6,044 bases of DNA from Synergistales bacterium (GTDB taxonomy: Bacteria; Synergistota; Synergistia; Synergistales; Thermovirgaceae), in NCBI GenBank assembly GCA_018434645.1, contig JAHDOX010000142.1, positions 1-6,044 on the forward strand. Reading direction: 5' to 3'. Both the position numbers and the translations under genes were made by a program. The notes beneath the pieces were generated by a model, which saw only the letters and a program-made list of their open reading frames with translations, was not told the origin of the DNA and made no database searches. Positions 1 through 6,016 of this stretch are shown one piece after another. Positions within the stretch are counted from its first letter, which is position 1; every line of letters begins with the position of its first letter.

Positions 1-172
1 ATACCGCAACACCATCGTCCGCGAACATATTGCCGCGGCCAGGGAGAAGCAAAGACTTTCCCTGATTACGCAGTGGAAACTGATCAGCGAGGTCGAGTCT
101 TTGAAACAGCGGGTCGAGGAGCTTGAAAGAGAGGTCGAATCCCTCAAAAAACGCTTAAGAGACCTGCCGTAA
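1..172 (+). CDS. 3' end of an unrecognised gene; product ends in a coiled coil
   Basis: The open frame starts with the codon at base 2, runs from the left edge and ends at TAA 170-172, giving 56 visible residues; the start lies outside the window. The last 35 or so residues are highly charged with hydrophobic positions at heptad spacing (short segments such as LKQRVEELEREVESLKKRL), the pattern of a dimerising coiled coil or leucine-zipper-like tail. The preceding stretch (YRNTIVREHIAAAREKQR) is basic and also looks helical. Such a tail occurs in some dimeric transcription regulators, for example MerR-like proteins, but also in many unrelated proteins, so no function is assigned. The stop lies only 68 nt before the binding-protein gene, and no terminator is visible between them, so read-through into the importer operon is possible. 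If this were a regulator, the palindrome at 192-227 would be its natural candidate site; that is speculation. Confidence 0.65.
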   Translation, partial: YRNTIVREHIAAAREKQRLSLITQWKLISEVESLKQRVEELEREVESLKKRLRDLP

Positions 173-191
173 CAAAAGGGTTAGCGGAGGT

Positions 192-227
192 TTTTAAAAC
201 AGTGCAAAGTTTTACACCGTTTTAAAA
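192..227. promoter_or_regulatory. 36-bp near-perfect palindrome before the importer operon (candidate operator)
   Basis: Outer arms TTTTAAAAC (192-200) and GTTTTAAAA (219-227) are exact reverse complements. Inner segments GTG.AAA (202-208) and TTT.CAC (211-217) continue the symmetry, so 15 of 18 positions pair around the centre at 209/210. The hexamer GTTTTA also recurs in direct orientation at 209 and 219, exactly 10 bp apart, and its reverse complement TAAAAC lies at 195-200. This dyad symmetry with helical phasing is typical of operators for dimeric or tetrameric repressors. As RNA it could fold into an AU-rich hairpin whose 3' arm ends at the first base of the Shine-Dalgarno sequence (227-232), so an effect on translation is an alternative. 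It is unlikely to be a terminator, since no U-run follows. No convincing -35/-10 pair was found beside it. Confidence 0.55.
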
Positions 228-240
228 GGAGGGTTCAAAA

Positions 241-1242
241 ATGAAGAAAGTATCAGGAATTATTCTGGCAGTTTTGGTTTCCCTGCTTTGCATGAGCGGG
301 GGATCTCTGGCTCAGGAAAAGAAGGTTACCTTTGTCGATTTCAGCTGGAACAGCGTCCAGATGCACAACAGGATAGCAGGTTTTGTCCTTGAGCACGGGT
401 ACGGATTCAAGCCGGAATATCTTTTTGCCGAGTCCGTTCCGGGACTCACGGGACTCGCCCAGGGTGATGTGGACATCGCCATGGAAATGTGGATCGATAA
501 CGTCCTTGAGTGGTACAACGAGGCCGTGGGAGAGAAAAAGACGGTCATCGACCTTGGTCCTGTCTTTCCGGATTCCCCGCAGGGATGGTATGTGCCGACC
601 TTTGTCATAGAAGGCGACGAAGAGCGGGGCATCGAACCCATGGCGCCGGGGCTCAAGTCGGTTCACGATTTGCCGGAGTATTGGGAGCTCTTCAAGGATC
701 CCGAGAATCCCAAAAAGGGACGGTTTTACAATGCCATCCCCGGATGGGTCGTGCATGACATCAATGTGAAAAAGATAGAGGCCTATGGTCTGTCCGATAC
801 CTACCAGGTCTTCGATCCAGGTTCCCAGACTGCTCTCGCTACAGCCATCGTATCAAACTACAACAGGGGCAAACCGGTACTCGCCTATTATTGGGAACCC
901 GAATGGATCATGGGTATGCTTGACATGACAAGGCTCGAGGAACCCCCCTACGATCCCGAAAAATGGGGCGAGGGCAAAAGTTATGGTTGTGCCTTCCCGG
1001 CGGCTCGGGTCCATGTCGGTATCAACACCGAATTTGCCAAAGAAAATCCCGAGATCCTGACATTTTTGGCAAACTATGAAACGAGCCTGGAGCAAAACAA
1101 CGCTGCCCTGGCCTACATGCAGCAGGAGGAGGCCACGGTGGAAGAGGCGGCAACCTGGTTCTTGAAGGAGTATGAAGACGCATGGACGAAATGGATACCA
1201 GACGAAGAAACCCGGAAGAAAGTCCTGGAAGCCCTGAAATAG
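241..1242 (+). CDS. proX: Glycine betaine/proline-type ABC transporter substrate-binding protein (ProX/OpuAC family)
   Basis: This 333-residue protein is the extracytoplasmic receptor of a quaternary-amine importer. An N-terminal signal peptide is clear: basic MKK, a hydrophobic core at about 5-19, and a Ser-Leu-Ala site at 22-24 predicting cleavage before Gln25. Cys17 does not sit in a good lipobox, so this is more likely a soluble periplasmic protein than a lipoprotein. Comparison from memory with E. coli ProX places three tryptophans at the positions of its aromatic cage: W84 in EMW, W169 in IPGW, and W218 in YYWEPEW. That supports a betaine-like cationic ligand, although choline, carnitine or proline betaine cannot be excluded. 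ATG 241 is preceded by a strong AGGAGG (227-232) at good spacing. The gene leads an X-V-W operon, whereas E. coli has the order V-W-X. Its last 61 bases overlap the ATPase gene. Family assignment is firm; exact substrate is inference. Confidence 0.92.
   Translation: MKKVSGIILAVLVSLLCMSGGSLAQEKKVTFVDFSWNSVQMHNRIAGFVLEHGYGFKPEYLFAESVPGLTGLAQGDVDIAMEMWIDNVLEWYNEAVGEKKTVIDLGPVFPDSPQGWYVPTFVIEGDEERGIEPMAPGLKSVHDLPEYWELFKDPENPKKGRFYNAIPGWVVHDINVKKIEAYGLSDTYQVFDPGSQTALATAIVSNYNRGKPVLAYYWEPEWIMGMLDMTRLEEPPYDPEKWGEGKSYGCAFPAARVHVGINTEFAKENPEILTFLANYETSLEQNNAALAYMQQEEATVEEAATWFLKEYEDAWTKWIPDEETRKKVLEALK
1165..1170 (+). promoter_or_regulatory. Ribosome binding site of the ATPase gene, inside the binding-protein gene
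   Basis: AAGGAG lies 11 nt before ATG 1182, within the coding sequence of the upstream gene. The only other in-frame ATG nearby is at 1191, which would be 20 nt away. No ATG, GTG or TTG is in frame close to where the family homology begins (about base 1275), so this site supports the overlapping start at 1182. Confidence 0.55.
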
Positions 1243-2150
1243 CAGGGAAACAGTCCCCTTCCGGGGAAGAGAAACAGGCAGCAATAAAAATCAACGAACT
1301 TTGGAAAATATACGCCGCTAACGACATCGATCTTGACGTTGAGGACGAAGACCTTATCAAATCGCTGGATGAGTCGGAGGAATCCGTCGTCGCCGTCAGG
1401 GACGTGTCGCTTGAAGTCAACCCCGGAGAGGTCTTCATCATAATGGGCCTCTCCGGGAGCGGCAAATCGACATTGATTCGCTGTCTGCTTCGGCTTGTTG
1501 AACCAAGCAATGGCCAGGTAGTTATAAACGGCTACGACGTGACGGCCATGAACAAGAAGGAACTGACCGAATTCAGAAGACACCAGGTAGCGATGGTGTT
1601 TCAGCACTACGGTCTGCTCCCCCACAAGAGCGTAGTCGAGAACGTCGCCTTTGGCTTGAAGCTGCAAGGGGTTCCGAAAGAGGAACGTCGGAAGCGTGCT
1701 ATGGAAGCCCTGAAAACGGTAGGACTGGAAAAATGGGCCAACTATTACCCGACATCCCTTAGCGGTGGAATGAGGCAGCGCGTAGGCATCGCCAGGGCGC
1801 TGGTGGTGGAGTCTCCGGTACTTTTGATGGACGAACCCTTCAGCGGGCTGGACCCGCTGATAAGAAGGGAAATGCAGGACGAGCTGGTGCGCCTTCAGGA
1901 GGAGATGCACAAAACCATTTTCTTCGTCACTCACGATCTTGACGAGGCTATGCGCCTTGGCGACCGTATGGCGGTCATGCGAAGCGGGAGTATAGTTCAG
2001 ATCGGAAAACCTGCGGAGATCTTCGCCAACCCCGCAGACGACTACGTGGCGCGGTTCGTGCAGGACAAGCGGGACGGAATAAGGAAGGCCGACGAGCAAA
2101 TGGAGAAATTCGCCCAGGCTCGTGCCCAGTCGGAAAAGGTGGTGGACTGA
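1182..2150 (+). CDS. proV: Glycine betaine/proline-type ABC transporter ATP-binding protein (ProV/OpuAA family, no CBS domains)
   Basis: This 322-residue cytoplasmic ATPase powers the importer. All nucleotide-binding motifs are intact: Walker A GLSGSGKST (89-97), Q-loop Gln141 in VFQHYGLLPH, signature LSGGMRQR (193-200), Walker B VLLMDEP (213-219) with catalytic Glu218, and H-loop His251 in THDLDEAM. The segment between strand one (AIKINELWKIY, 34-44) and Walker A carries the extra acidic linker typical of ProV/OpuAA. Downstream, the homology continues to about residue 293 (NPADDYVARF) and then ends in a charged helical tail. The two CBS domains that extend E. coli ProV to about 400 residues are absent. 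About 30 hydrophilic residues precede the usual family start and are encoded mostly in the 61-bp overlap with the binding-protein gene; no other start codon fits. The stop is 1 nt before the permease ATG, implying translational coupling. Confidence 0.92.
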   Translation: MDEMDTRRRNPEESPGSPEIAGKQSPSGEEKQAAIKINELWKIYAANDIDLDVEDEDLIKSLDESEESVVAVRDVSLEVNPGEVFIIMGLSGSGKSTLIRCLLRLVEPSNGQVVINGYDVTAMNKKELTEFRRHQVAMVFQHYGLLPHKSVVENVAFGLKLQGVPKEERRKRAMEALKTVGLEKWANYYPTSLSGGMRQRVGIARALVVESPVLLMDEPFSGLDPLIRREMQDELVRLQEEMHKTIFFVTHDLDEAMRLGDRMAVMRSGSIVQIGKPAEIFANPADDYVARFVQDKRDGIRKADEQMEKFAQARAQSEKVVD

Positions 2151-2151
2151 C

Positions 2152-3006
2152 ATGTTTCCGTCAGCTTGGGAATATCACATAGCGCCCCAGATCAATGATG
2201 CCGTGCGATGGCTGCTCCAGGAATATGGTGCGGCATTCGATAAATTTTCCAACGGATTGCTGAAGCTGCTTTTGTCCATTCAGGGCATGCTCCAGTTCGT
2301 CCCCTGGTGGGGTTACGTCTTGATTATCGCCGTTCTCTCCTGGGTGGCGGTGAAGAAAATCGTGCCCGTCGTGGTCCTGTCTCTGATGCCCGTCATTATC
2401 GGTGTCTTCGGACTTTGGGGGCTTGCCGTCGAAACATTGGCCATTGTCATCACGTCGGTGGTCCTTGCGCTGGTCATCGGGATCCCCCTGGGGATTCTCA
2501 TGGCGGAGGTGAAGATTTTCGACATGATCTTCCGACCCATACTCGACGCCATGCAGACCATGCCGAGTTTTGTCTATCTGATCCCGGCGATGATGCTCTT
2601 TGGACTCGGGAAAGTTCCTGCAATAATCGCCACGCTGATTTATGCGGCACCACCTGTCATGCGGCTTACCAGTCTTGGTATCCAGTTGGTTCCCAAACCA
2701 GCTCAGGAGGCTGCAAGGGCCTACGGTGCCACGAGATGGCAACTTCTGACGGAAGTCCGCATACCCTTGGCCATGCCCTCGATTCTGGCGGGAGTCAACC
2801 AGACTACGATGATGGCGCTGGCCATGGTCGTAATTGCTTCCATGATCGGTGCCCGAGGTCTGGGGCAAGAGGTACTTCTGGCCATCAACAGGATAGACGT
2901 GGGACGCGGGTTCGAAGCAGGTCTTGGGATTGTGATCATGGCCATCGTCATCGACAGGATCACCCAGGGTATGGCTAAAAAGTGGGATCCACAAAAAAGG
3001 GCTTGA
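2152..3006 (+). CDS. proW: Glycine betaine/proline-type ABC transporter permease (ProW/OpuAB family)
   Basis: This 284-residue inner-membrane protein forms the translocation channel. An amphipathic N-terminal part (about 1-50) precedes several hydrophobic segments, at roughly 53-68, 72-90, 92-117, 139-175 and 215-233, with a last one near 257-268. The EAA coupling loop that docks on the ATPase is clear at about 186-209 (EAARAYGATRW followed by IPLAMPS), including the conserved glycine at 192. Length fits OpuAB, about 282 residues, and is shorter than E. coli ProW, which has a long N-terminal extension. I chose ATG 2152 because it has an AAGGTGG-like site (2136-2142) about 9 nt upstream and lies 1 nt after the ATPase stop. 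A GTG 30 nt further upstream is in frame but would overlap the ATPase gene and has no better ribosome binding site. It is the last gene of the importer operon. Confidence 0.92.
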   Translation: MFPSAWEYHIAPQINDAVRWLLQEYGAAFDKFSNGLLKLLLSIQGMLQFVPWWGYVLIIAVLSWVAVKKIVPVVVLSLMPVIIGVFGLWGLAVETLAIVITSVVLALVIGIPLGILMAEVKIFDMIFRPILDAMQTMPSFVYLIPAMMLFGLGKVPAIIATLIYAAPPVMRLTSLGIQLVPKPAQEAARAYGATRWQLLTEVRIPLAMPSILAGVNQTTMMALAMVVIASMIGARGLGQEVLLAINRIDVGRGFEAGLGIVIMAIVIDRITQGMAKKWDPQKRA

Positions 3007-3045
3007 CGTCTCAGACAGGCTGACTTGAATCGTCTAAATTGGTCA

Positions 3046-3075
3046 TTGGTTTTTGAAAGCCCCTCCGGGTACAAT
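3046..3075 (+). promoter_or_regulatory. Candidate sigma-70 promoter for the rhodanese-like gene
   Basis: TACAAT at 3070-3075 is a good -10 match, with a weak TTGGTT -35 candidate at 3046-3051 (18-nt spacer). Transcription would begin near 3082, inside the loop of the terminator hairpin. The -35 match is poor, so the call is tentative. Confidence 0.35.
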
Positions 3076-3096
3076 ATCCATGCCCTGAGGGGCTTT
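3056..3096 (+). terminator. Probable intrinsic terminator after the importer operon
   Basis: AAAGCCCCTC (3056-3065) pairs perfectly with GAGGGGCTTT (3087-3096), a 10-bp stem with a GC-rich core. The 21-nt loop can extend the helix through GGG (3067-3069) and CCC (3083-3085). The downstream U-tract is only four T (3094-3097), three of which belong to the stem, so efficiency may be modest. It lies 50 nt after the permease stop and upstream of the rhodanese start, which is where a terminator is expected. Confidence 0.6.
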
Positions 3097-3117
3097 TCGA
3101 ATATCAGTGAGAGGATG

Positions 3118-4113
3118 ATGAAGTTGCGAAGGAAATCTATCAATATTTGTGTCACAGGTGTAGCGATCCTGCTGTGTCTTCTCTCGCCGGTTTTCTCGGA
3201 AGAGGCAACCAGGGAGTCTCTTTATGTCGGGGCGCAGTGGTTGCAGGAAAATCTTGACAAAGTCGTCGTGATTGACGCCAGACCCAAGACTCTCTATGAA
3301 AAAGGACACATTCCCGGAGCTGTCAATGCAGAGTGGACCTATTTTGCAAACGTCAAGGGTCAACCGGGAACACCTGGATGGGGTGAAATCTTCGAAAAAG
3401 ACAAGCTGGCCCAAAAAATAGGGGCGCTGGGCATCGATGGCAAAAAACCCGTCATAGCCTACGCGGACCCCGGAGGATGGGGTCAAGACGGCTGGGTAGT
3501 ATGGATCATGAGACTTTCGGGAATAGAAAACGCGCTGATGCTTGAAGGCGGTTTTTCGGCCTGGCGTGCGGCGGGAGGCAAGGTATCCACAACGGGTGTA
3601 ACGCCGAAAGCGCGTGCCTTTAAGATACCCTCCTTCCAGGGAGGATACAAGGTTACCACGCCATGGCTCAAAGAAAAACTGGATGAAGTGGTCGTCATAG
3701 ACGTGCGTACGCCTTTCGAGTACAAGGGGGCCAGGATATTTCAGGAAAAGCGAGGTGGCCACATCCCGGGTGCCCTCAATATCCCCCTCGATTCTGTATT
3801 TCGGGAAGACCAGACCGTAAAGTCGGTCGAAGAGATCAGAACGCTTATGGCAAGCTACGGCATCTCGCAGGAAGACGAAATCGTGGTTTACGACACCGCG
3901 GGGGTCAGGTCCGCCTATATGGTCATGGTTCTGCGCATGGCCGGCTTCGAAAAGGCGAGAAACTACGATTCTTCCTTCCATGAATGGGCCGGCAACATGG
4001 ACCTGGAAGTCGTCGAGGGCGACATGCCGGGCAGGCCGACCCTAAAGACTGACGAGCCCATGGAAACGCCTGATGAAACGCCACTGCAGGAGGATGCACC
4101 GGAAAACGGGTAA
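3118..4113 (+). CDS. Exported tandem rhodanese-like protein without catalytic cysteine
   Basis: This 331-residue protein has an N-terminal signal sequence (basic MKLRRK, hydrophobic core about 11-26, acidic start of the mature part at SEE), then two rhodanese folds at about 33-155 and 178-300. Family landmarks are present in both: VIDAR (52-56) with HIPGAVN (64-70), and VIDVR (194-198) with HIPGALN (215-221), plus GGFSAW (144-149) in the first. The active-site loops are altered. The first reads YADPGGWG from Tyr115. The second reads YDTAGVRS from Tyr258, so Asp259 occupies the usual cysteine position. No cysteine occurs anywhere after the signal region, so classical thiosulfate sulfurtransferase chemistry is not expected. 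The C-terminus is an acidic, proline-rich tail (about 302-331). The start is uncertain: ATG 3115, ATG 3118 and TTG 3124 are all in frame behind AGAGG (3110-3114); 3118 is a compromise. Possible roles are a periplasmic binding or scaffold protein; substrate unknown. Confidence 0.8.
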   Translation: MKLRRKSINICVTGVAILLCLLSPVFSEEATRESLYVGAQWLQENLDKVVVIDARPKTLYEKGHIPGAVNAEWTYFANVKGQPGTPGWGEIFEKDKLAQKIGALGIDGKKPVIAYADPGGWGQDGWVVWIMRLSGIENALMLEGGFSAWRAAGGKVSTTGVTPKARAFKIPSFQGGYKVTTPWLKEKLDEVVVIDVRTPFEYKGARIFQEKRGGHIPGALNIPLDSVFREDQTVKSVEEIRTLMASYGISQEDEIVVYDTAGVRSAYMVMVLRMAGFEKARNYDSSFHEWAGNMDLEVVEGDMPGRPTLKTDEPMETPDETPLQEDAPENG

Positions 4114-4114
4114 A

Positions 4115-4134
4115 ATCATTCTTTACTGAATGAT
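4115..4134. repeat. Small AT-rich inverted repeat between rhodanese and kinase genes
   Basis: ATCATTC (4115-4121) and GAATGAT (4128-4134) are exact reverse complements around a 6-nt loop, just after the rhodanese stop. The stem is short and AT-rich and no T-run follows, so it is not a convincing terminator. It may be a weak operator or chance. Confidence 0.3.
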
Positions 4135-4170
4135 ATGTGTAATCCAATAAATAAAAAGAGGCCCTGAACA

Positions 4171-5814
4171 ATGGGATACGAAATCAGAATCGATGGGCAA
4201 ACGCGGATGACCTTGGAAAAACCCAGGTCCGGCAGGGATATCCTTAGTGAGCTGGGTTCCTCGGGAAACAGGAAGATAGTGGCCTGGCACGTCAATCATT
4301 ATCTCAGGCCCCTCAGCTGGGTTCTAGATGAAGATGCCGAGGTCGATTTTGTCGATACCACCGGGTTCGAGGGGATGTCCGTATACAGGAGCACCTTGAG
4401 TTTCCTGCTTGTCATAGCCGCAAAAAAAACACTCGGGACGGACGTTTTTATCAGGCACTCGATCAGCGACGGCTATTTTTGCGAATTCGCCGAAGAGATC
4501 GCCAGAGAAGGTGCTCTCGAACGGCTAAAGGAAGGTCTTGACGATCTTATACGGAGAGATGTGCCCATAGAAATGGTGATTCTTCCCCTTGACAAGGCAC
4601 GACGGGTTTTCGAGTCCCAGGGGGATGAATCAAAGGCCAACCTGCTTCACTGGACCGGCGTCGATCCTGTCGTGGCCTACAGATGTGAGGGACACTACGG
4701 GTATTTGTATGTTCCTTTGGCGCCCTCCGCCGGTTACGTCGATTCCTACGACCTCGTCCCCTTCAGGGAGGGTTTTGTACTTCGATTCCCGACTGTTTCG
4801 TCTCCAAGTGAATTGCCGCCTTTCAGGCCGCCGCGGAAACTTGCCGATGTGTTTCAGGAGTACTCAGAGTGGCTGGATATCCTGGATGTGGGTACCATGG
4901 AGAGCCTGCACCGCCATGTAACCGCGGGGCGCGCGAAGGAGCTGATACTGGTTTCGGAAGCGTTGCACAATCAACGGTTTAACCACCTGGCGGAAGAAAT
5001 TTCCTCAAGGCCCGACATACGCCTTGTCTGTATTGCGGGGCCTTCGGGGTCCGGCAAAACAACGAGCGCCAAGCGGCTGGCAGTTCACTTGATGGTCTGC
5101 GGCAAACATCCACTGGCCATATCCCTTGACGATTATTTTTTGGACCGTGAAAAAACACCGAAAGACGAGGAAGGCAACTACGATTTCGAATCCATCGAAG
5201 CCCTTGACATCGATCTGGTCAACGATCACCTCGAGCGTTTGCTGGGCGGGGAAAAGGTTCGTCTGCCCAGATTCAATTTCGTGACCGGCAAGAGAGAAGA
5301 GGGTCCCGAGCGGAATTTGGGTCCGAAGGGAGTCCTCATAATCGAAGGTATCCACGGATTGAACGATCGCCTTTTCCAACATATCCCGCGTTCTTCCGTT
5401 TTCAAGATCTATGTTTCCCCGCTCACTGGAATCAGCCTGGACCAGCATAACCGCACAAGCACCACCGATAACCGTCTCCTCAGGCGCCTGGTGAGGGACT
5501 ACAGGCTGCGAGCTAAAGCTCCCGAAACCACGCTTCTGCAGTGGCCGTCGGTAATTCGCGGGGCGCAGGAGTACATTTTCCCGTATCAGGAAGGAGCCGA
5601 CGAGATGTTCAACTCGGCCCTCGTGTACGAGCTTTCGGTCTTGAAAGGGTACGCCGAACCCCTTTTGAGGACCATTGGCGAGACGTCTTGCGTTTATGGG
5701 GACGCGCAGCGGCTGCTGGGTATCCTGCGTTTCATCCCCTTCATCCCCTCCGATACCGTACCTAACGATTCCATCCTTCGTGAATTCATAGGCGGGAGCG
5801 GATTAGACGTTTAA
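4171..5814 (+). CDS. TGS / ThrRS-like / uridine-kinase fusion protein (nucleoside kinase family)
   Basis: This 547-residue cytoplasmic protein combines three parts. Residues about 1-62 resemble a TGS domain. Residues about 63-210 resemble the second additional (editing-site) domain of threonyl-tRNA synthetase, most clearly at RHSISDGYFCEF (95-106) and RCEGHYGYLY (171-180). Residues about 284-500 form a phosphoribulokinase/uridine-kinase P-loop domain: GPSGSGKTT (290-298), the SLDDYF segment (318-323), NYDFESIEALD (336-346), IIEGIHGLN (390-398) and the TSTTDNRLLRRLVRD stretch (429-443). The expected activity is ATP-dependent phosphorylation of a nucleoside or related small molecule; the true substrate cannot be read from sequence. 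This architecture is known in Thermotoga and many Firmicutes, and the length is normal. The ThrRS-like part has lost the usual HxxxH metal ligands (Arg73 and Ser77 stand there) and has CxxH rather than CxxxH. ATG 4171 is preceded by AAGAGG (4156-4161) at 9-nt spacing. A strong terminator follows, so this is the last gene of its transcript. Confidence 0.85.
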   Translation: MGYEIRIDGQTRMTLEKPRSGRDILSELGSSGNRKIVAWHVNHYLRPLSWVLDEDAEVDFVDTTGFEGMSVYRSTLSFLLVIAAKKTLGTDVFIRHSISDGYFCEFAEEIAREGALERLKEGLDDLIRRDVPIEMVILPLDKARRVFESQGDESKANLLHWTGVDPVVAYRCEGHYGYLYVPLAPSAGYVDSYDLVPFREGFVLRFPTVSSPSELPPFRPPRKLADVFQEYSEWLDILDVGTMESLHRHVTAGRAKELILVSEALHNQRFNHLAEEISSRPDIRLVCIAGPSGSGKTTSAKRLAVHLMVCGKHPLAISLDDYFLDREKTPKDEEGNYDFESIEALDIDLVNDHLERLLGGEKVRLPRFNFVTGKREEGPERNLGPKGVLIIEGIHGLNDRLFQHIPRSSVFKIYVSPLTGISLDQHNRTSTTDNRLLRRLVRDYRLRAKAPETTLLQWPSVIRGAQEYIFPYQEGADEMFNSALVYELSVLKGYAEPLLRTIGETSCVYGDAQRLLGILRFIPFIPSDTVPNDSILREFIGGSGLDV

Positions 5815-5846
5815 AATCGGGGAACTCAAACGGAAAGGAAGTTGTC

Positions 5847-5885
5847 AAACCGGAGCCGTCGACCTTTTTGAGGCTCCGGTTTTTT
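5847..5885 (+). terminator. Strong intrinsic terminator after the kinase gene
   Basis: AAACCGGAGCC (5847-5857) pairs perfectly with GGCTCCGGTTT (5872-5882): an 11-bp stem with a GC-rich core, a 14-nt loop and a run of six T (5880-5885). It lies 32 nt after the kinase stop and insulates it from the downstream gene. Confidence 0.93.
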
Positions 5886-5949
5886 AGGGCAATGCTTTTG
5901 TGATGACGCTTTTGCCGAATCTTTTATATGAACTGGAAGGTCCGAGCCG

Positions 5950-5989
5950 TACCGGTGTTTTTTAGTTGCCGAAAATCATGCAACCGGTA
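5950..5989. repeat. Inverted TACCGGT boxes flanking the promoter (candidate operator)
   Basis: TACCGGT (5950-5956) and ACCGGTA (5983-5989) are exact reverse complements, each containing the self-complementary ACCGGT, with starts 33 bp apart, about three helical turns. One box lies just upstream of the -35 and the other overlaps the -10. This fits autoregulation by the downstream protein or control by another dimeric regulator, but no binding protein is shown. Confidence 0.4.
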
Positions 5990-5993
5990 TCAT
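5966..5993 (+). promoter_or_regulatory. Candidate sigma-70 promoter of the right-edge regulator gene
   Basis: TTGCCG (5966-5971) and TATCAT (5988-5993) are separated by 16 nt, and the predicted transcription start near 6000 lies just before the ribosome binding site at 6004-6009. The position between a terminator and a start codon supports the call. The -35 has four of six consensus bases (TTGACA), and the -10 five of six (TATAAT). Confidence 0.5.
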
Positions 5994-6016
5994 AAATAAT
6001 TACAGGGGGCATGTTC

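Noticed and set aside
192..240. The palindrome before the importer as an intrinsic terminator of the left-edge gene
   Set aside because: The stem is AT-rich and is followed by AGGAGG and the start codon, not by a T-run.
435..458. Short direct repeat of GGGACTC inside the binding-protein gene
   Set aside because: It lies within normal coding sequence (segment PGLTGLA) and is explained by the repeated Gly-Leu-Thr/Ala codons.
2122..2151. GTG 2122 as the start of the permease
   Set aside because: It would overlap the ATPase gene and add ten residues without family support. ATG 2152 has a suitable ribosome binding site and abuts the ATPase stop.
1113..2153. A long open frame on the minus strand opposite the ATPase gene
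   Set aside because: It mirrors an intact ABC ATPase with all motifs, and its translation has no recognisable domain. Other long minus-strand frames (about 2161-2994 and 3043-3981) were rejected for the same reason.
3025..3117. TTG 3025 as the start of the rhodanese-like protein
   Set aside because: The extension would translate through the terminator hairpin and place about 30 residues before an obvious signal peptide.
4115..4134. The small hairpin after the rhodanese gene as a terminator
   Set aside because: Only seven mostly AT pairs and no following T-run, so I list it as a plain inverted repeat. The rhodanese and kinase genes may be co-transcribed.
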